DNA from: Paenibacillus sp. JZ16
Lineage (GTDB): Bacteria > Bacillota > Bacilli > Paenibacillales > Paenibacillaceae
Assembly (NCBI RefSeq): GCF_015326965.1
Contig: NZ_CP017659.1
Span: 1,860,001 to 1,924,000 of the forward strand
DNA: 64,000 bases
Direction of reading: 5' to 3'
The position numbers and the translations under genes were made by a program. Of the stretch, positions 54,714 through 63,999 are shown one piece after another. Every line of letters begins with the position of its first letter. The stretch's first letter is position 1. The notes beneath the pieces are model-generated. The model searched no databases. It was not told where the DNA came from and saw only the letters and a program-made list of their open reading frames with translations.

Positions 54714-55889
54714 TTAAATGATCTTATATATAGCACCGGGTAATTGGGTAATCTGCTTTTTTATGATTAAAGATAACAGAACTGAATGCAAATGTCCAAA
54801 ATCCCACCGGGTTAACTCGATCATTTCATCCAGCGACCCGGGACCCTGTTCGAGCATATGGTATATTTGTCGTTCGTCATTTGTCAACCCGGCTAGTTCA
54901 TCGGGCTGCTCCTGACGAGGGGCCCGCCGCTCCTTATTGTATGTACCGGAGGCCACTTTTGGCAACAAGGAATCATATTCTTCTATTATATCCCTTGCTT
55001 CCGTGACCATCTTGGCTCCTTGCTTGATCAAATCCAAAGTCCCTCTGCTCTTGGGTGAAGTAACAGGACCCGGAACGGAGAACACGTCCCTTCCCGCCTC
55101 CAGGGCTAAATCCGCCGTAATCAACGATCCGCTGCGGGCATCCGCCTCCACCACCACGGTACCTAACGTGAGTCCCGCGATAATCCGGTTACGCTGAGGG
55201 AAGAACCCCGGTAGCGCCTTGGTGCCTGGCGGGTATTCGGAAATGATAAGCCCCTTAGCCGCAATCTCTTCATACAGTGATCGGTTCTCCGGTGGATATA
55301 TAACGTCAACGCCGGCTCCGAGAACCGCCACTGTCGGTCCCCCGCTTCGCAAAGCCGCATCGTGGACTACGCTATCAATGCCTCTGGCCATGCCGCTGAC
55401 AACCATGAACCCTGATCGTACCAACTCCTCGGATAGCATCGTTGCAATTTTGCGCCCATATGCCGTAGGCATTCTTGTACCTACCATCGCAATCCCAGGC
55501 CTCGACAGCAGATGTAGATCGCCGATGCAATACAACACCCAAGGAGCCTGTGGCGAAGATCGTAATCTGTCCGGATAGATATCATCGAGGGCTGTTATAA
55601 TACGTATTTTTGAACGGTTTGTCAAATTCCATACCCCGGCTTCATGTTGCCGATACCCGGCATCATTCGCATTCGACAGATCGATCTGCTTTCTTTCGAC
55701 AGCGGAAGGGAAGTCCTTGGCCAGTTTATTCGCTTTTTCGACAGACAAACCACAGGCCCTCCAATCATTCGCATCATAAGACAGCAACCCCTCATGCAGC
55801 TCACCGTTCGATATGATTCGGTTAATGGTCTTCCATCCGACACCTTCGCTTTCATGCAATGCGATCAGCAGTAAGCTGTCTACCTTCAT
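54714..55889 (-). CDS. dprA: DNA-processing protein DprA (Smf)
   Basis: DprA loads RecA on incoming single-stranded DNA in transformation. The 391-residue product has an N-terminal helical SAM-like domain. The Rossmann-type core (about 110-310) contains GTRMPTAYGRK, SGMARGIDSVVHDAALRSGG, VAVLGAGVDVIYPPENRSLY and SGSLITADLALEAGRDVFSV. A C-terminal winged-helix domain completes it. It lies between sucD and topA, as in B. subtilis, and alone does not show natural competence. Confidence 0.96.
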   Translation of the reverse strand: MKVDSLLLIALHESEGVGWKTINRIISNGELHEGLLSYDANDWRACGLSVEKANKLAKDFPSAVERKQIDLSNANDAGYRQHEAGVWNLTNRSKIRIITALDDIYPDRLRSSPQAPWVLYCIGDLHLLSRPGIAMVGTRMPTAYGRKIATMLSEELVRSGFMVVSGMARGIDSVVHDAALRSGGPTVAVLGAGVDVIYPPENRSLYEEIAAKGLIISEYPPGTKALPGFFPQRNRIIAGLTLGTVVVEADARSGSLITADLALEAGRDVFSVPGPVTSPKSRGTLDLIKQGAKMVTEARDIIEEYDSLLPKVASGTYNKERRAPRQEQPDELAGLTNDERQIYHMLEQGPGSLDEMIELTRWDFGHLHSVLLSLIIKKQITQLPGAIYKII

Positions 55890-55921
55890 AATGGGACCTC
55901 CTTAAAATATAAAATCAAAAA

Positions 55922-55967
55922 CAAAAAAGCAACCCTTCATTTCCTGTTTAGGAAATAAAAGGTTGCT
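55922..55967 (-). terminator. Rho-independent terminator after sucD
   Basis: On the minus strand AGCAACC...ATTTCC pairs with GGAAAT...GGGTTGCT around a 6-base loop, and a run of six T follows. It lies about 45 bases past the sucD stop and ahead of dprA. Confidence 0.88.
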
Positions 55968-56011
55968 TACCTTAAGTTACGCCTTAGCTAGAATTGCATA
56001 AAAATCTAGAT

Positions 56012-56941
56012 CTAGTGAGTCGTGCAAGACTCCAGGAGACCCTTCTCCTCAAGCACGCTAACCAGGGTTGAGCCCATTTCAGCAGGTGTAGGAGCTACCT
56101 TGATACCGCACGCTTCAAGTACAGAGATTTTCTCCTTGGCTGTCCCTTTACCGCCAGAAATAATCGCGCCTGCGTGGCCCATGCGTTTTCCTGGAGGCGC
56201 CGTTGCGCCGCCAATGAAGCCTACCACTGGTTTAGTCATGTTCGCTTTGATCCATTCAGCCGCTTCTTCCTCCGCTGTACCGCCGATCTCACCGATCATA
56301 ATAACCGCTTTGGTGTTAGGATCTTCATTAAAGAGTCTCAATACATCGATAAACTCCGTCCCTTTAACCGGGTCGCCGCCAATCCCTACGGCGGAGGATT
56401 GTCCGATGCCGCGAGCAGTCAGCTGATGAACGGCTTCATATGTCAGGGTACCGCTGCGCGATACAACTCCGACATGTCCTGGCGTGTGGATGTAACCAGG
56501 CATGATGCCGATTTTGCATTCACCCGGCGTAATAACACCCGGACAGTTAGGTCCGATCAAACGAGTCTTCTTGCCTTCCATATAGCGGGATACTTTGACC
56601 ATATCCAGCACCGGAATGCCTTCTGTAATACAGATAACCAGATCCATCTCGGCATCAACAGCTTCCAGAATGGAATCGGCTGCAAAAGCCGGGGGTACAT
56701 AAATTACGCTAGCGGTTGCGCCTGTTTTGGCTTTGGCTTCCTCAACGGTGTTGTAAACCGGCAATTTGACGGTTTCACCGTTCTCAAGCGTAATTTCGAC
56801 TTCGGTTCCACCTTTGCCGGGTGAAGTCCCCCCGACCATCTGTGTACCGTAATCCAGGGCGCCTTTTGCATGGAAAAGGGCTGTTTTACCTGTAATCCCT
56901 TGCGTGATAACTTTTGTATTTTTATCGATCAAAATACTCAC
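56012..56941 (-). CDS. sucD: Succinyl-CoA synthetase alpha subunit
   Basis: SucD with SucC interconverts succinyl-CoA and succinate with nucleotide phosphorylation in the TCA cycle. I start at the GTG at 56941 ([20 protein letters not shown]), giving about 309 residues, near the family's 300; the frame is open to 57010. The CoA-binding motif is [14 protein letters not shown] and the active-site phospho-His lies in [17 protein letters not shown]. It follows sucC by about 100 bases and is followed by a terminator. Confidence 0.96.
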   Translation of the reverse strand: MSILIDKNTKVITQGITGKTALFHAKGALDYGTQMVGGTSPGKGGTEVEITLENGETVKLPVYNTVEEAKAKTGATASVIYVPPAFAADSILEAVDAEMDLVICITEGIPVLDMVKVSRYMEGKKTRLIGPNCPGVITPGECKIGIMPGYIHTPGHVGVVSRSGTLTYEAVHQLTARGIGQSSAVGIGGDPVKGTEFIDVLRLFNEDPNTKAVIMIGEIGGTAEEEAAEWIKANMTKPVVGFIGGATAPPGKRMGHAGAIISGGKGTAKEKISVLEACGIKVAPTPAEMGSTLVSVLEEKGLLESCTTH

Positions 56942-57038
56942 GATTGATTCACATCCCCTATTGTTATTTGAAAATGAAAGCAACCGCACGGCAGGGCTTT
57001 CGAAGCCCATCGTGCCATGCCCCTTCAGGAATGAAATA

Positions 57039-58199
57039 TTACTGAACGAGGGAGACGATCTTCTGTGCTCCGTCGGCCATGGAATCAGCAGGTACGATGT
57101 TAAGACCGGACTCAGCCAAAATTTGCTTGCCGAGGTCTACGTTCGTTCCTTCCAAGCGTACAACCAGCGGACGAGTTAAGCCCAGCTGTTTAGCAGCTTC
57201 GACAACACCGGTAGCGATAACGTCGCAGCGCATAATACCACCGAAAATGTTGACAAAGATTCCTTTTACTTGAGGATCGGATAAAATGATCTTGAAGGCT
57301 TCCGTTACCTTCTCCGTTGTTGCACCGCCCCCAACATCAAGGAAGTTTGCAGGGTCCCCGCCATAGTACTTAATGATGTCCATCGTAGCCATGGCAAGAC
57401 CGGCGCCATTAACCATACAGCCGATGTTGCCATCCAGAGCTATGTAACTCAAGTCGTATTTGGATGCTTCAATTTCCTTCTCGTCTTCTTCGTCCAGGTC
57501 GCGCAGCTCAAGGATGTCTTTATGACGGAACAACGCATTGGAGTCAAAGTTGAGTTTGGCATCTAGAGCCATGACGTTTCCGTCCCCGGTTACGACAAGC
57601 GGATTGATTTCAGCGATAGAGCAATCCTTCTCTACAAATGCCTTATACAAGGCCAGCATGAACTGAACGGCTTTTCCTACCAGTTCATTCGGAATATTAA
57701 TGGAATACGCTAATTTCCGTGCTTGGAATGTTTGAAGTCCGATCGCTGGATCTACGACCTCTTTGAAAATCTTCTCGGGAGTTGCTGCGGCAACCTCTTC
57801 GATCTCGGTACCGCCTTCTTCGGACGCCATCAAAACGACACGGCCGGTAGCACGGTCAACGACCACACCGATATAATACTCTTTGCGAATATCGCAGCCC
57901 TCTTCAATGAGGAGACGCTTGACTTCCTTGCCTTCCGGACCCGTTTGGTGAGTCACCAACACCTTGCCCAGAATTTCTTCAGCATAAGCACGAACCTCGT
58001 CCAGGTTCTTCGCCACTTTAACGCCGCCGGCTTTACCCCGACCGCCTGCGTGGATCTGTGCTTTGACAACGGTTACGGGACTTCCCAAAGATTGTGCAGC
58101 TTCAACTGCCTCTTCTACCGTAAACGCTACCTTGCCGTTCGGAACAGCTACTCCATATTGCTTCAGTACTTGTTTTCCTTGATATTCATGGATATTCAT
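57039..58199 (-). CDS. sucC: Succinyl-CoA synthetase beta subunit
   Basis: SucC carries the ATP-grasp and nucleotide-specificity parts of the TCA-cycle enzyme. The 386-residue product begins [20 protein letters not shown]. It has [40 protein letters not shown] and the succinyl-CoA synthetase signature [20 protein letters not shown] with NFLDVGGGA. Length is normal. It is first in the sucCD operon. Confidence 0.97.
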   Translation of the reverse strand: MNIHEYQGKQVLKQYGVAVPNGKVAFTVEEAVEAAQSLGSPVTVVKAQIHAGGRGKAGGVKVAKNLDEVRAYAEEILGKVLVTHQTGPEGKEVKRLLIEEGCDIRKEYYIGVVVDRATGRVVLMASEEGGTEIEEVAAATPEKIFKEVVDPAIGLQTFQARKLAYSINIPNELVGKAVQFMLALYKAFVEKDCSIAEINPLVVTGDGNVMALDAKLNFDSNALFRHKDILELRDLDEEDEKEIEASKYDLSYIALDGNIGCMVNGAGLAMATMDIIKYYGGDPANFLDVGGGATTEKVTEAFKIILSDPQVKGIFVNIFGGIMRCDVIATGVVEAAKQLGLTRPLVVRLEGTNVDLGKQILAESGLNIVPADSMADGAQKIVSLVQ

Positions 58200-58299
58200 T
58201 CTCGAATCCTCCTATCAACATGACTGGAACAAGGCTGGCTAACACGGAACTAATCTATGAAAGATTACCCTGTCAACCTTTATATATTAAACCCAAGCT

Positions 58300-58327
58300 A
58301 TTGTAACATGTTTTTAAAACGCTTACC
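58300..58327 (-). promoter_or_regulatory. Candidate sucC promoter with overlapping cre-like site
   Basis: On the minus strand TGTTACAAT (58300-58308) forms an extended -10 box; no good -35 is present. A 16-base element (58312-58327, GGTAAGCGTTTTAAAA) resembles the CcpA cre consensus with about two mismatches and would overlap the -35 region. Catabolite control of sucCD is plausible but unproven. Confidence 0.35.
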
Positions 58328-58407
58328 TTAAAAAGTTCACAGTTTATCCACTCGATTTGGCATGGGTATGATTCCTTCCAGATATAAATTGGAGAAATAT
58401 GTAAAAT

Positions 58408-58512
58408 TCATTTATTTTTTCGTGCAAAGCTTATCAATCCGACAATCCCCAATACGACAACGGCAATGCCTAACAATCCTGCAACTAGTGTAAGGATGAT
58501 ATTTTCCCATAA
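58408..58512 (-). CDS. Possible 34-residue single-helix membrane peptide
   Basis: The frame reads MGKYIILTLVAGLLGIAVVV and continues hydrophobic to a basic end (FARKNK), a typical single-span membrane peptide with positive-inside C-terminus. A very strong purine-rich site (GGGGAGGGGAGAGGG) lies upstream, but it is better spaced for an out-of-frame ATG at 58523. So either initiation is at the second ATG or two bases have been gained in the ATATAT stretch. Neighbour context gives no function. Confidence 0.4.
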   Translation of the reverse strand, partial: LWENIILTLVAGLLGIAVVVLGIVGLISFARKNK

Positions 58513-58692
58513 AATTGTCATACCGAATCCCTCTCCCCTCCCCGTAATAATTAGTGTATTGATTACTATTATACCATTAAATCCCTTTTTGTTCGCGTTA
58601 AACTGTGACGCAAAATAAAACTCTTTATCCTTTTTCTGCTATCCGGTAGAATGATTGAAAGATTAGTGAACGCAATTATAAGGAGATTCAGC

Positions 58693-60933
58693 ATGAGTTG
58701 GTTGAAGTCATTTTTTCCGCTGCATTCATTATTTGTCAAAATGCTCGTGTATTTTCTCGTCGTGATTTTCCTGCTCTCCTCCTATAATCTATGGTCGATG
58801 ACATTCTACTCCCGCAATGTTAACAATGAAATTGTCAAATATAATCTGACCCTGATTCGAAACACCGTCGATCATTTTGAGAAGCAGTACTCCACATGGA
58901 AAAATCTCCTCCTCAACCTTCAGCACGATGAATTTGTCGGCAATATCAGCAGGCAGGCCGATTCCGGGGGAAAGAAAGGCATCAATTATCTGCAGGTGGA
59001 TACGGTCATGGATCAGATTCGGACCCTGGTAAGCCAGCCCTACTACCACTTAAATAATGTCATGATTTACTACCAAAATCATTCCTTCCTGCTTGAGCGG
59101 GATGGCATCGTCGATGATGACCGCATGTTTAAGCATTACTACAAAAGCGACTCCTATTCATACGAATTCTGGAAGCGTAGAGATCACGCAAACGGTTTTC
59201 TGCACATGCTTCCCAGCCGCACGTTCACCATCGGAACCGAGAAGAGTGAATTGCAGCTGATGCCTTTAATTACGAACGTACAAGGCAGCCCCTGGAAGAT
59301 CATCGCTTTCGTAAATATGAAAAGCTGGTATGAATCATATAATGGAATGGCCGATTCCCGTTTTCTGCTGGTGGACTCGGAGGGAACAACCCTGTATGAA
59401 TCCGCCCCGGATGCTAAATCCCTGCCACTGCCGGAATGGGACGGCCAATCGGAATGGATGATGGAGAAGGGAACCTATTACTTTTTCGAAAAAGGCGCCC
59501 GCTCCGGTCTTACCTACGTTTCTATTATTCCCCATAAGGAACTCAATCAAAGCATCAGCCGCATGAACTGGATGGCTGTACTCTTATTTGCAGCTACCCT
59601 GCTTATTGGTATTCTGGCATCATGGGTTTTCTCCCGAAAAATCAACCTGCCGCTCAAGAGAATGGTTACGGGCCTGGGCCAAGCGGAGATGGAGCTATAT
59701 CAAGGGAGTATCTCCGAATTCAGCGCCATTTCCAACCATCTGAAGGGTTTGCAGCATGAACGTAAGATCATCAAGGAATGGATGGACCATACCAAACCGC
59801 TGCTGACAAGCTACCATTATTTGGCCCAGTTCAAAAACATTGCCCTTGATACCAACGCTTCCAACGAACTTTGGGTCGGCGAGGGTGAATTTATGGTTAT
59901 CCTTTATCAGTTGAGATACCGGCACGTCCCTTCGCGTCAGCTTGATGCCTTAATGACAAGGGCAACCGGCAAGATCAAAGACATGATCACGCTGCAGATC
60001 CAAGAATCGTTTCCCATATCCCATACCCTTCAGATGGAGGGCAAGCAGATTTTAACCATTGTGTATACACAAGAAAAATCCGACATGCTGCAGCAGTGTC
60101 TCAATCAGCTCAAACAGATTTTTGATCAAGATCAAAGCACCTATCTCGTGAATATTGCGGTTTCGTCCGTGTTCCAGCAAACCTCTGATTTTGACCGGGC
60201 TTATGCAGAAGCCATGTCGCTCCTGCAACAAGCCATGCCGATTGAGGAAACCCAGATCATCTGGGAGAAGGAACGCCGAGAAGATGTAACAGGATTCACT
60301 GCCGAGCAGGAACACGAATTTTACGTGAACTTACAGGCTGGCAACGAGAGCAGCTGCCAATCGCTCATTGAGCGCGCCCTGGATCGATTGCAGCGGCAAG
60401 AGGCCACGGCCGATCAACTAAGCCACTTTGCCAAATCGGTCTCGGTCCGCATGAGAAGGACAGTAGAACTGCTGAAAATCAATATCGACGCCCTTCCGGA
60501 TTACGCACAAAAGCTTGCTTATAGCGTAACCCCCGAGCAATACCGGGAAATCCTGCTCGACGAGCTTGCCCATGCAGCCCATGCGATCCGTCTGAAACGT
60601 GAAGAACATTACGATATCATTCAATATGTCATTCATTATTTGGAGTCCCATTACGCTGAAGATATATCACTCGAGCAGCTTGCCTTTAAACTCAACATGT
60701 CGCCAACTTATCTATCCGGGTATATTAAAGAGAAGACGGGGAGCAACTTTAGCGACCAATTGAATGCGATTCGAATAACAAAAGCGATAGAACTACTGCA
60801 GACGACAAATATGCCGATTCAGGAAGTTGGCAACCGGATCGGCTACCGTAATGTCACTTCCTTTATCCGCATGTTCAAAAAAATAACCGGCCAAACACCG
60901 GGTGATTACCGGAAAACCAACTGGATCCGATAA
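58693..60933 (+). CDS. Membrane-bound AraC-family transcriptional regulator
   Basis: The product is 746 residues from the ATG at 58693 (MSWLKSFFPLHSLFVKMLVY; AAGGAG 7 bases upstream); the open frame starts at 58651. One membrane helix lies at about 12-35 and a second near 294-314 (WMAVLLFAATLLIGILASWV). They enclose an extracellular sensor region of about 255 residues. A cytoplasmic part follows, with a C-terminal AraC/XylS helix-turn-helix pair (about 645-746; ISLEQLAFKLNMSPTYLSGY, IQEVGNRIGYRNVTSFIRMF). This architecture is common in Paenibacillus beside Lpl-type sugar transporters. It converges on the ABC genes at 60970-63999 and probably controls them; the ligand is unknown. Confidence 0.88.
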   Translation: MSWLKSFFPLHSLFVKMLVYFLVVIFLLSSYNLWSMTFYSRNVNNEIVKYNLTLIRNTVDHFEKQYSTWKNLLLNLQHDEFVGNISRQADSGGKKGINYLQVDTVMDQIRTLVSQPYYHLNNVMIYYQNHSFLLERDGIVDDDRMFKHYYKSDSYSYEFWKRRDHANGFLHMLPSRTFTIGTEKSELQLMPLITNVQGSPWKIIAFVNMKSWYESYNGMADSRFLLVDSEGTTLYESAPDAKSLPLPEWDGQSEWMMEKGTYYFFEKGARSGLTYVSIIPHKELNQSISRMNWMAVLLFAATLLIGILASWVFSRKINLPLKRMVTGLGQAEMELYQGSISEFSAISNHLKGLQHERKIIKEWMDHTKPLLTSYHYLAQFKNIALDTNASNELWVGEGEFMVILYQLRYRHVPSRQLDALMTRATGKIKDMITLQIQESFPISHTLQMEGKQILTIVYTQEKSDMLQQCLNQLKQIFDQDQSTYLVNIAVSSVFQQTSDFDRAYAEAMSLLQQAMPIEETQIIWEKERREDVTGFTAEQEHEFYVNLQAGNESSCQSLIERALDRLQRQEATADQLSHFAKSVSVRMRRTVELLKINIDALPDYAQKLAYSVTPEQYREILLDELAHAAHAIRLKREEHYDIIQYVIHYLESHYAEDISLEQLAFKLNMSPTYLSGYIKEKTGSNFSDQLNAIRITKAIELLQTTNMPIQEVGNRIGYRNVTSFIRMFKKITGQTPGDYRKTNWIR

Positions 60934-60942
60934 CACACAGGT

Positions 60943-60958
60943 GAGCGGCCGACCGCTT
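60943..60958. terminator. Short hairpin between convergent genes
   Basis: AGCGG/CCGCT pair around CCGA in the 36-base gap between the regulator and the permease gene. It is short and without a clear T-run, so function as a bidirectional terminator is uncertain. Confidence 0.3.
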
Positions 60959-60969
60959 TACCTTTAACG

Positions 60970-61836
60970 CTAACCCTTAACCGAGCCTATCAAAGCCCCT
61001 TTTACAAAATACTTCTGTATAAACGGATAGACAAGCAGGATCGGCAAGGTAGACACCATAATGGTAGCGAATTTCAAGCCATCCTCCACCACCACGATAT
61101 CGCCCACAACCGGACCATCCGTCCCCGTCAATTGCCCCGACAGCACGATGTTTCTTAAAATGACCTGGAGGGGCTGCATATCGGCATCCCGCAGATACAG
61201 CAGCGGCCCCATAAAGTTATTCCACATCCCGACGGCATAATACAAGCCGATGGTGGCCAGCACCGGCTTGGATAGCGGGAGCACAATCCGGAAGAAAATC
61301 CCGATTTCGGACAGTCCATCTATTTTTCCGGATTCCTCGAGCTCTTGAGGCATGCCCATGAAGAAAGTCCGCATGATGAGCAGATTCCAGGTACCTACCG
61401 CTCCGGGCAGTACCATGCCCCATATCGTGTTGACAAAGCCCAGCTCCTTCACGACCAGAAACGTCGGAATCATCCCGCCGTTAAAAAACATCGTAAAGAC
61501 GATCAGCATCAGGATCGGTTTGCCCATGACCATCTTGGTCTTGGACAGTGCATAAGCCCCTAGTGCCGTTACAATCAAAGAAATGGCGGTCCCTGAAATC
61601 ACGTAAATCAGCGTGTTCTTATATCCTTTCAGCACCCGACCGTCCTCGAACACATACTGATACATATCCAGATTGAAGCCCTTCGGCCATAGCCACACTT
61701 CCCCTGAGGCGATCGATGCGGAATCGCTCAGGGACACGGCCAGCATATAAACAAACGGATATAGACACGCGAGCACGATCCCGGAAAGGATCAAGGCATT
61801 GAGCGCGTCAAACCAATTCCATTTCGGTTTCATCAC
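60970..61836 (-). CDS. Carbohydrate ABC transporter permease (LplC/YtcP type)
   Basis: This is one of two inner-membrane permeases of a CUT1-type sugar importer. The 288-residue protein has about six helices and the cytoplasmic EAA loop ELEESGKIDGLSEIGIFFRI with VLPLSKPVLATIG, which contacts the ATPase. The end LVYPFIQKYFVKGALIGSVK is typical of LplC/YtcP permeases. It is 9 bases after the partner permease. No ATPase gene is nearby; such systems usually share an MsmK-like ATPase encoded elsewhere. Confidence 0.92.
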   Translation of the reverse strand: MMKPKWNWFDALNALILSGIVLACLYPFVYMLAVSLSDSASIASGEVWLWPKGFNLDMYQYVFEDGRVLKGYKNTLIYVISGTAISLIVTALGAYALSKTKMVMGKPILMLIVFTMFFNGGMIPTFLVVKELGFVNTIWGMVLPGAVGTWNLLIMRTFFMGMPQELEESGKIDGLSEIGIFFRIVLPLSKPVLATIGLYYAVGMWNNFMGPLLYLRDADMQPLQVILRNIVLSGQLTGTDGPVVGDIVVVEDGLKFATIMVSTLPILLVYPFIQKYFVKGALIGSVKG

Positions 61837-61845
61837 GTTCCTCCT

Positions 61846-62766
61846 TTACCAGATGCTGCTTCCGCTAACCCGCCGGCTGAACGAATTCGCCGCGATAATG
61901 AAGATGAAGCTGATGATGCCGGTAAACAGATCAATCGCCGTGGCATAACTGTAGTTGCCTTGCGTTAAGCCGACCCTGTACACGTAGGTGGATATAATAT
62001 CAGCTGTCTCATAAGTGGCGGGAGTTGCGAGCAGGTATACTTTCTCAAAGCCAATTTCCAGTATTTTTCCGATATCAAGTATCAGGATAATCACGATTGC
62101 AGGCGCGATGCCGGGAAGCGTAATGTTCAGCGCCTGCTTCCACCGGTTAGCCCCATCCATCCGTGCCGCTTCATATAACTGCGGATCGATTGCCGTCAAA
62201 GCAGCCAAATAGATGATGGTCCCCCATCCGATATGCTGCCATACGTCGGTCGTTACATAGATCGACCTGAACCAGGAGGCCTCAACCAAAAAGTTGATTC
62301 GTTCGAGTCCGACGGCACTCAGCAGCTGGTTGACTACCCCGCCTGTCGGGGACAGGAACATAACCGCGATCCCCGCTACAACGACATTGGATATGAAGTG
62401 CGGGAGATAACTGACCGTTTGGACAAACCGTTTCAAAAACGACTTGCTCACTTCATTAATGAGTAAAGCAAGGATGATAGGTGCCGGAAAGCCGAAGATC
62501 AGCTTGTATAACCCCAGCAGGAATGTATTTCTGAGAACAGGCCAGAAATCAGGCGTATTAAAAAACATGCTGAAATATTTGAAACCCACCCAGTCACTCT
62601 CCGTGATCCCCTTAAATAGGTTGTAGTCCATAAAGGCGATCGAAATGCCGAATATGGGAACGTACTTAAAGATGATGTAATACAGAGCACAGGGCAGAAG
62701 CAGCAGCAGCAGGTATTTGTCCCGCTTCACTTTCGTCAAGAAACCCGGATTCTTCTGTGGTTGCAA
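61846..62766 (-). CDS. Carbohydrate ABC transporter permease (LplB/YteP type)
   Basis: This is the partner permease. I start at the TTG at 62766 (MQPQKNPGFLTKVKRDKYLL), with AAAGGAGG 10 bases upstream; the frame is open to 62805, giving 306 residues or slightly more. There are six predicted helices and the EAA loop YEAARMDGANRWKQALNITL, with LPGIAPAIVII after it. The start region KRDKYLLLLLLPCALYYIIF and the end SRRVSGSSIW are typical of the LplB family. It follows the solute-binding protein gene by about 150 bases. Confidence 0.92.
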   Translation of the reverse strand: MQPQKNPGFLTKVKRDKYLLLLLLPCALYYIIFKYVPIFGISIAFMDYNLFKGITESDWVGFKYFSMFFNTPDFWPVLRNTFLLGLYKLIFGFPAPIILALLINEVSKSFLKRFVQTVSYLPHFISNVVVAGIAVMFLSPTGGVVNQLLSAVGLERINFLVEASWFRSIYVTTDVWQHIGWGTIIYLAALTAIDPQLYEAARMDGANRWKQALNITLPGIAPAIVIILILDIGKILEIGFEKVYLLATPATYETADIISTYVYRVGLTQGNYSYATAIDLFTGIISFIFIIAANSFSRRVSGSSIW

Positions 62767-62828
62767 AAAAACGCATCCTCCTTTACCCGTTAGTTCAAAA
62801 CTCATCCATCAGGCCGCTTCCCCCATAA

Positions 62829-62866
62829 GGACCGGGACCAGCCATTACTTAGCCGAGAGCCGGTCC
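62829..62866 (-). other. Intercistronic hairpin between solute-binding and permease genes
   Basis: GGACCGG (62829-62835) and CCGGTCC (62860-62866) form a 7-bp stem in the 150-base gap. No T-run follows. Such stems behind binding-protein genes often stabilise the upstream mRNA or lower permease expression; that is inference. Confidence 0.5.
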
Positions 62867-62916
62867 GGGAAAAGAAAGCAGTGCGCTCATCTTGCCGTAT
62901 GCCGCGCAGATATCCA

Positions 62917-63999
62917 TTACTTGGCTTCGTTTAAGAACTTTTGCGTCCGCTCATAAGCACTTTTATGCACATCCAGCACCTGCTGCACGCCAAGCTTGTT
63001 CACTTCATTCACGTAAGCATCCCAATCATCCATCGGTTTCTGTCCTAGAATGAACTTGGCGATCTGCTCCTCATGGAATTTTTTCACCGTTTCGCCGACC
63101 ATGCTGAGCACTTCATTTTCTTCATTCGTATACGCAAGCCTTGGCTGGGGTCTCGTTTCATGGTCTGGCGCGATTTTCATCGCTTCCCGCATTTTTGGGG
63201 AATACATGGACTCGTATGCCGTCATATCCAATACCGTATGCGCTCCGATTGTTGCGATGCCCGTCTTGGTTCTCAAGTCGCCGAACTCTTTGTAATCCGG
63301 GTTGAATTTGCGAGCCCCGTTCTCGGTTGTGAACGTCTCGCCTTCCCTACCCCAGGTTGCCAGCTCAATACCTTCGGGGGAGAACAAGAAATCAAGGTAC
63401 TTCAGCAGCCGATCCCGCTCCTTGGAATTTGCCGCCACCGCAAACCCGTCGGACTGCAATCCGGCAAATACATTGTGGGACTTGCCATCCGGCGTTCCAA
63501 CAGGAGGAACCATATAATCAAGACTAAACTCGGCTGCTTTATCCCCAAGCATTAACGGAAGTTCATCCATGATGCCGATATAATCGCTGGCGATAAACGA
63601 TTTGTTCTGAAGCAGCAGATCGTTAAATTGCTTGCGTTTATGAGCCATGAAGTCAGGCGCAACCAAGCCTTCCGTGTAAAATTTATTCATATACTCAACC
63701 ATTTTCTTGTAGTTGGCCTCTGTCGGACCATAGCGCCATTCATTCTTCTCGAAATCGTAATAGTAGCTGCTGTTTGTATTAAACGCAGGTGCCATATTGA
63801 CCAGCGGACTCAAACCGTTGAAAACGGCAATCGGGAAGCTGTCAGGGTACAATTCCTTTAATTTTTTCGCGACGGTGTACAGTTCGTCGTATGTCGTCGG
63901 CGGCGTCAGATTGTGTTTTTTGAATATATCGTCTCTGTATAGCCATGACCGCCTGGACTGCTGCTCAAGTCCATACAACGGCATAAAATAGTTCCTTCC
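62917..63999 (-). CDS. Extracellular sugar-binding protein of the ABC transporter (cut by window edge)
   Basis: The C-terminal 360 residues or so of a large LplA-type solute-binding lipoprotein are present; the signal peptide and N-terminal lobe lie beyond position 64000. The visible part has the usual features: YRDDIFKKHNLTPPTTYDEL (start of the hinge region), FAGLQSDGFAVAANSKERDR and LLKYLDFLFSPEGIELATWG. The end is AYERTQKFLNEAK. The frame runs to the edge without a start codon that fits the family. It is probably the first gene of the transporter operon; the sugar is not predictable, though neighbours suggest an oligosaccharide. Confidence 0.88.
   Translation of the reverse strand, partial: GRNYFMPLYGLEQQSRRSWLYRDDIFKKHNLTPPTTYDELYTVAKKLKELYPDSFPIAVFNGLSPLVNMAPAFNTNSSYYYDFEKNEWRYGPTEANYKKMVEYMNKFYTEGLVAPDFMAHKRKQFNDLLLQNKSFIASDYIGIMDELPLMLGDKAAEFSLDYMVPPVGTPDGKSHNVFAGLQSDGFAVAANSKERDRLLKYLDFLFSPEGIELATWGREGETFTTENGARKFNPDYKEFGDLRTKTGIATIGAHTVLDMTAYESMYSPKMREAMKIAPDHETRPQPRLAYTNEENEVLSMVGETVKKFHEEQIAKFILGQKPMDDWDAYVNEVNKLGVQQVLDVHKSAYERTQKFLNEAK

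Larger units (their letters stand above)
58200..58692. other. Divergent intergenic region between sucC and the AraC-type gene
   Basis: This 493-base gap separates two divergently transcribed genes. It holds the sucC leader with a possible promoter and cre-like site (58300-58327) and a possible 34-codon membrane peptide on the minus strand (58408-58512). The presumed leader of the plus-strand regulator is AT-rich, and I see no confident promoter there. Confidence 0.6.
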
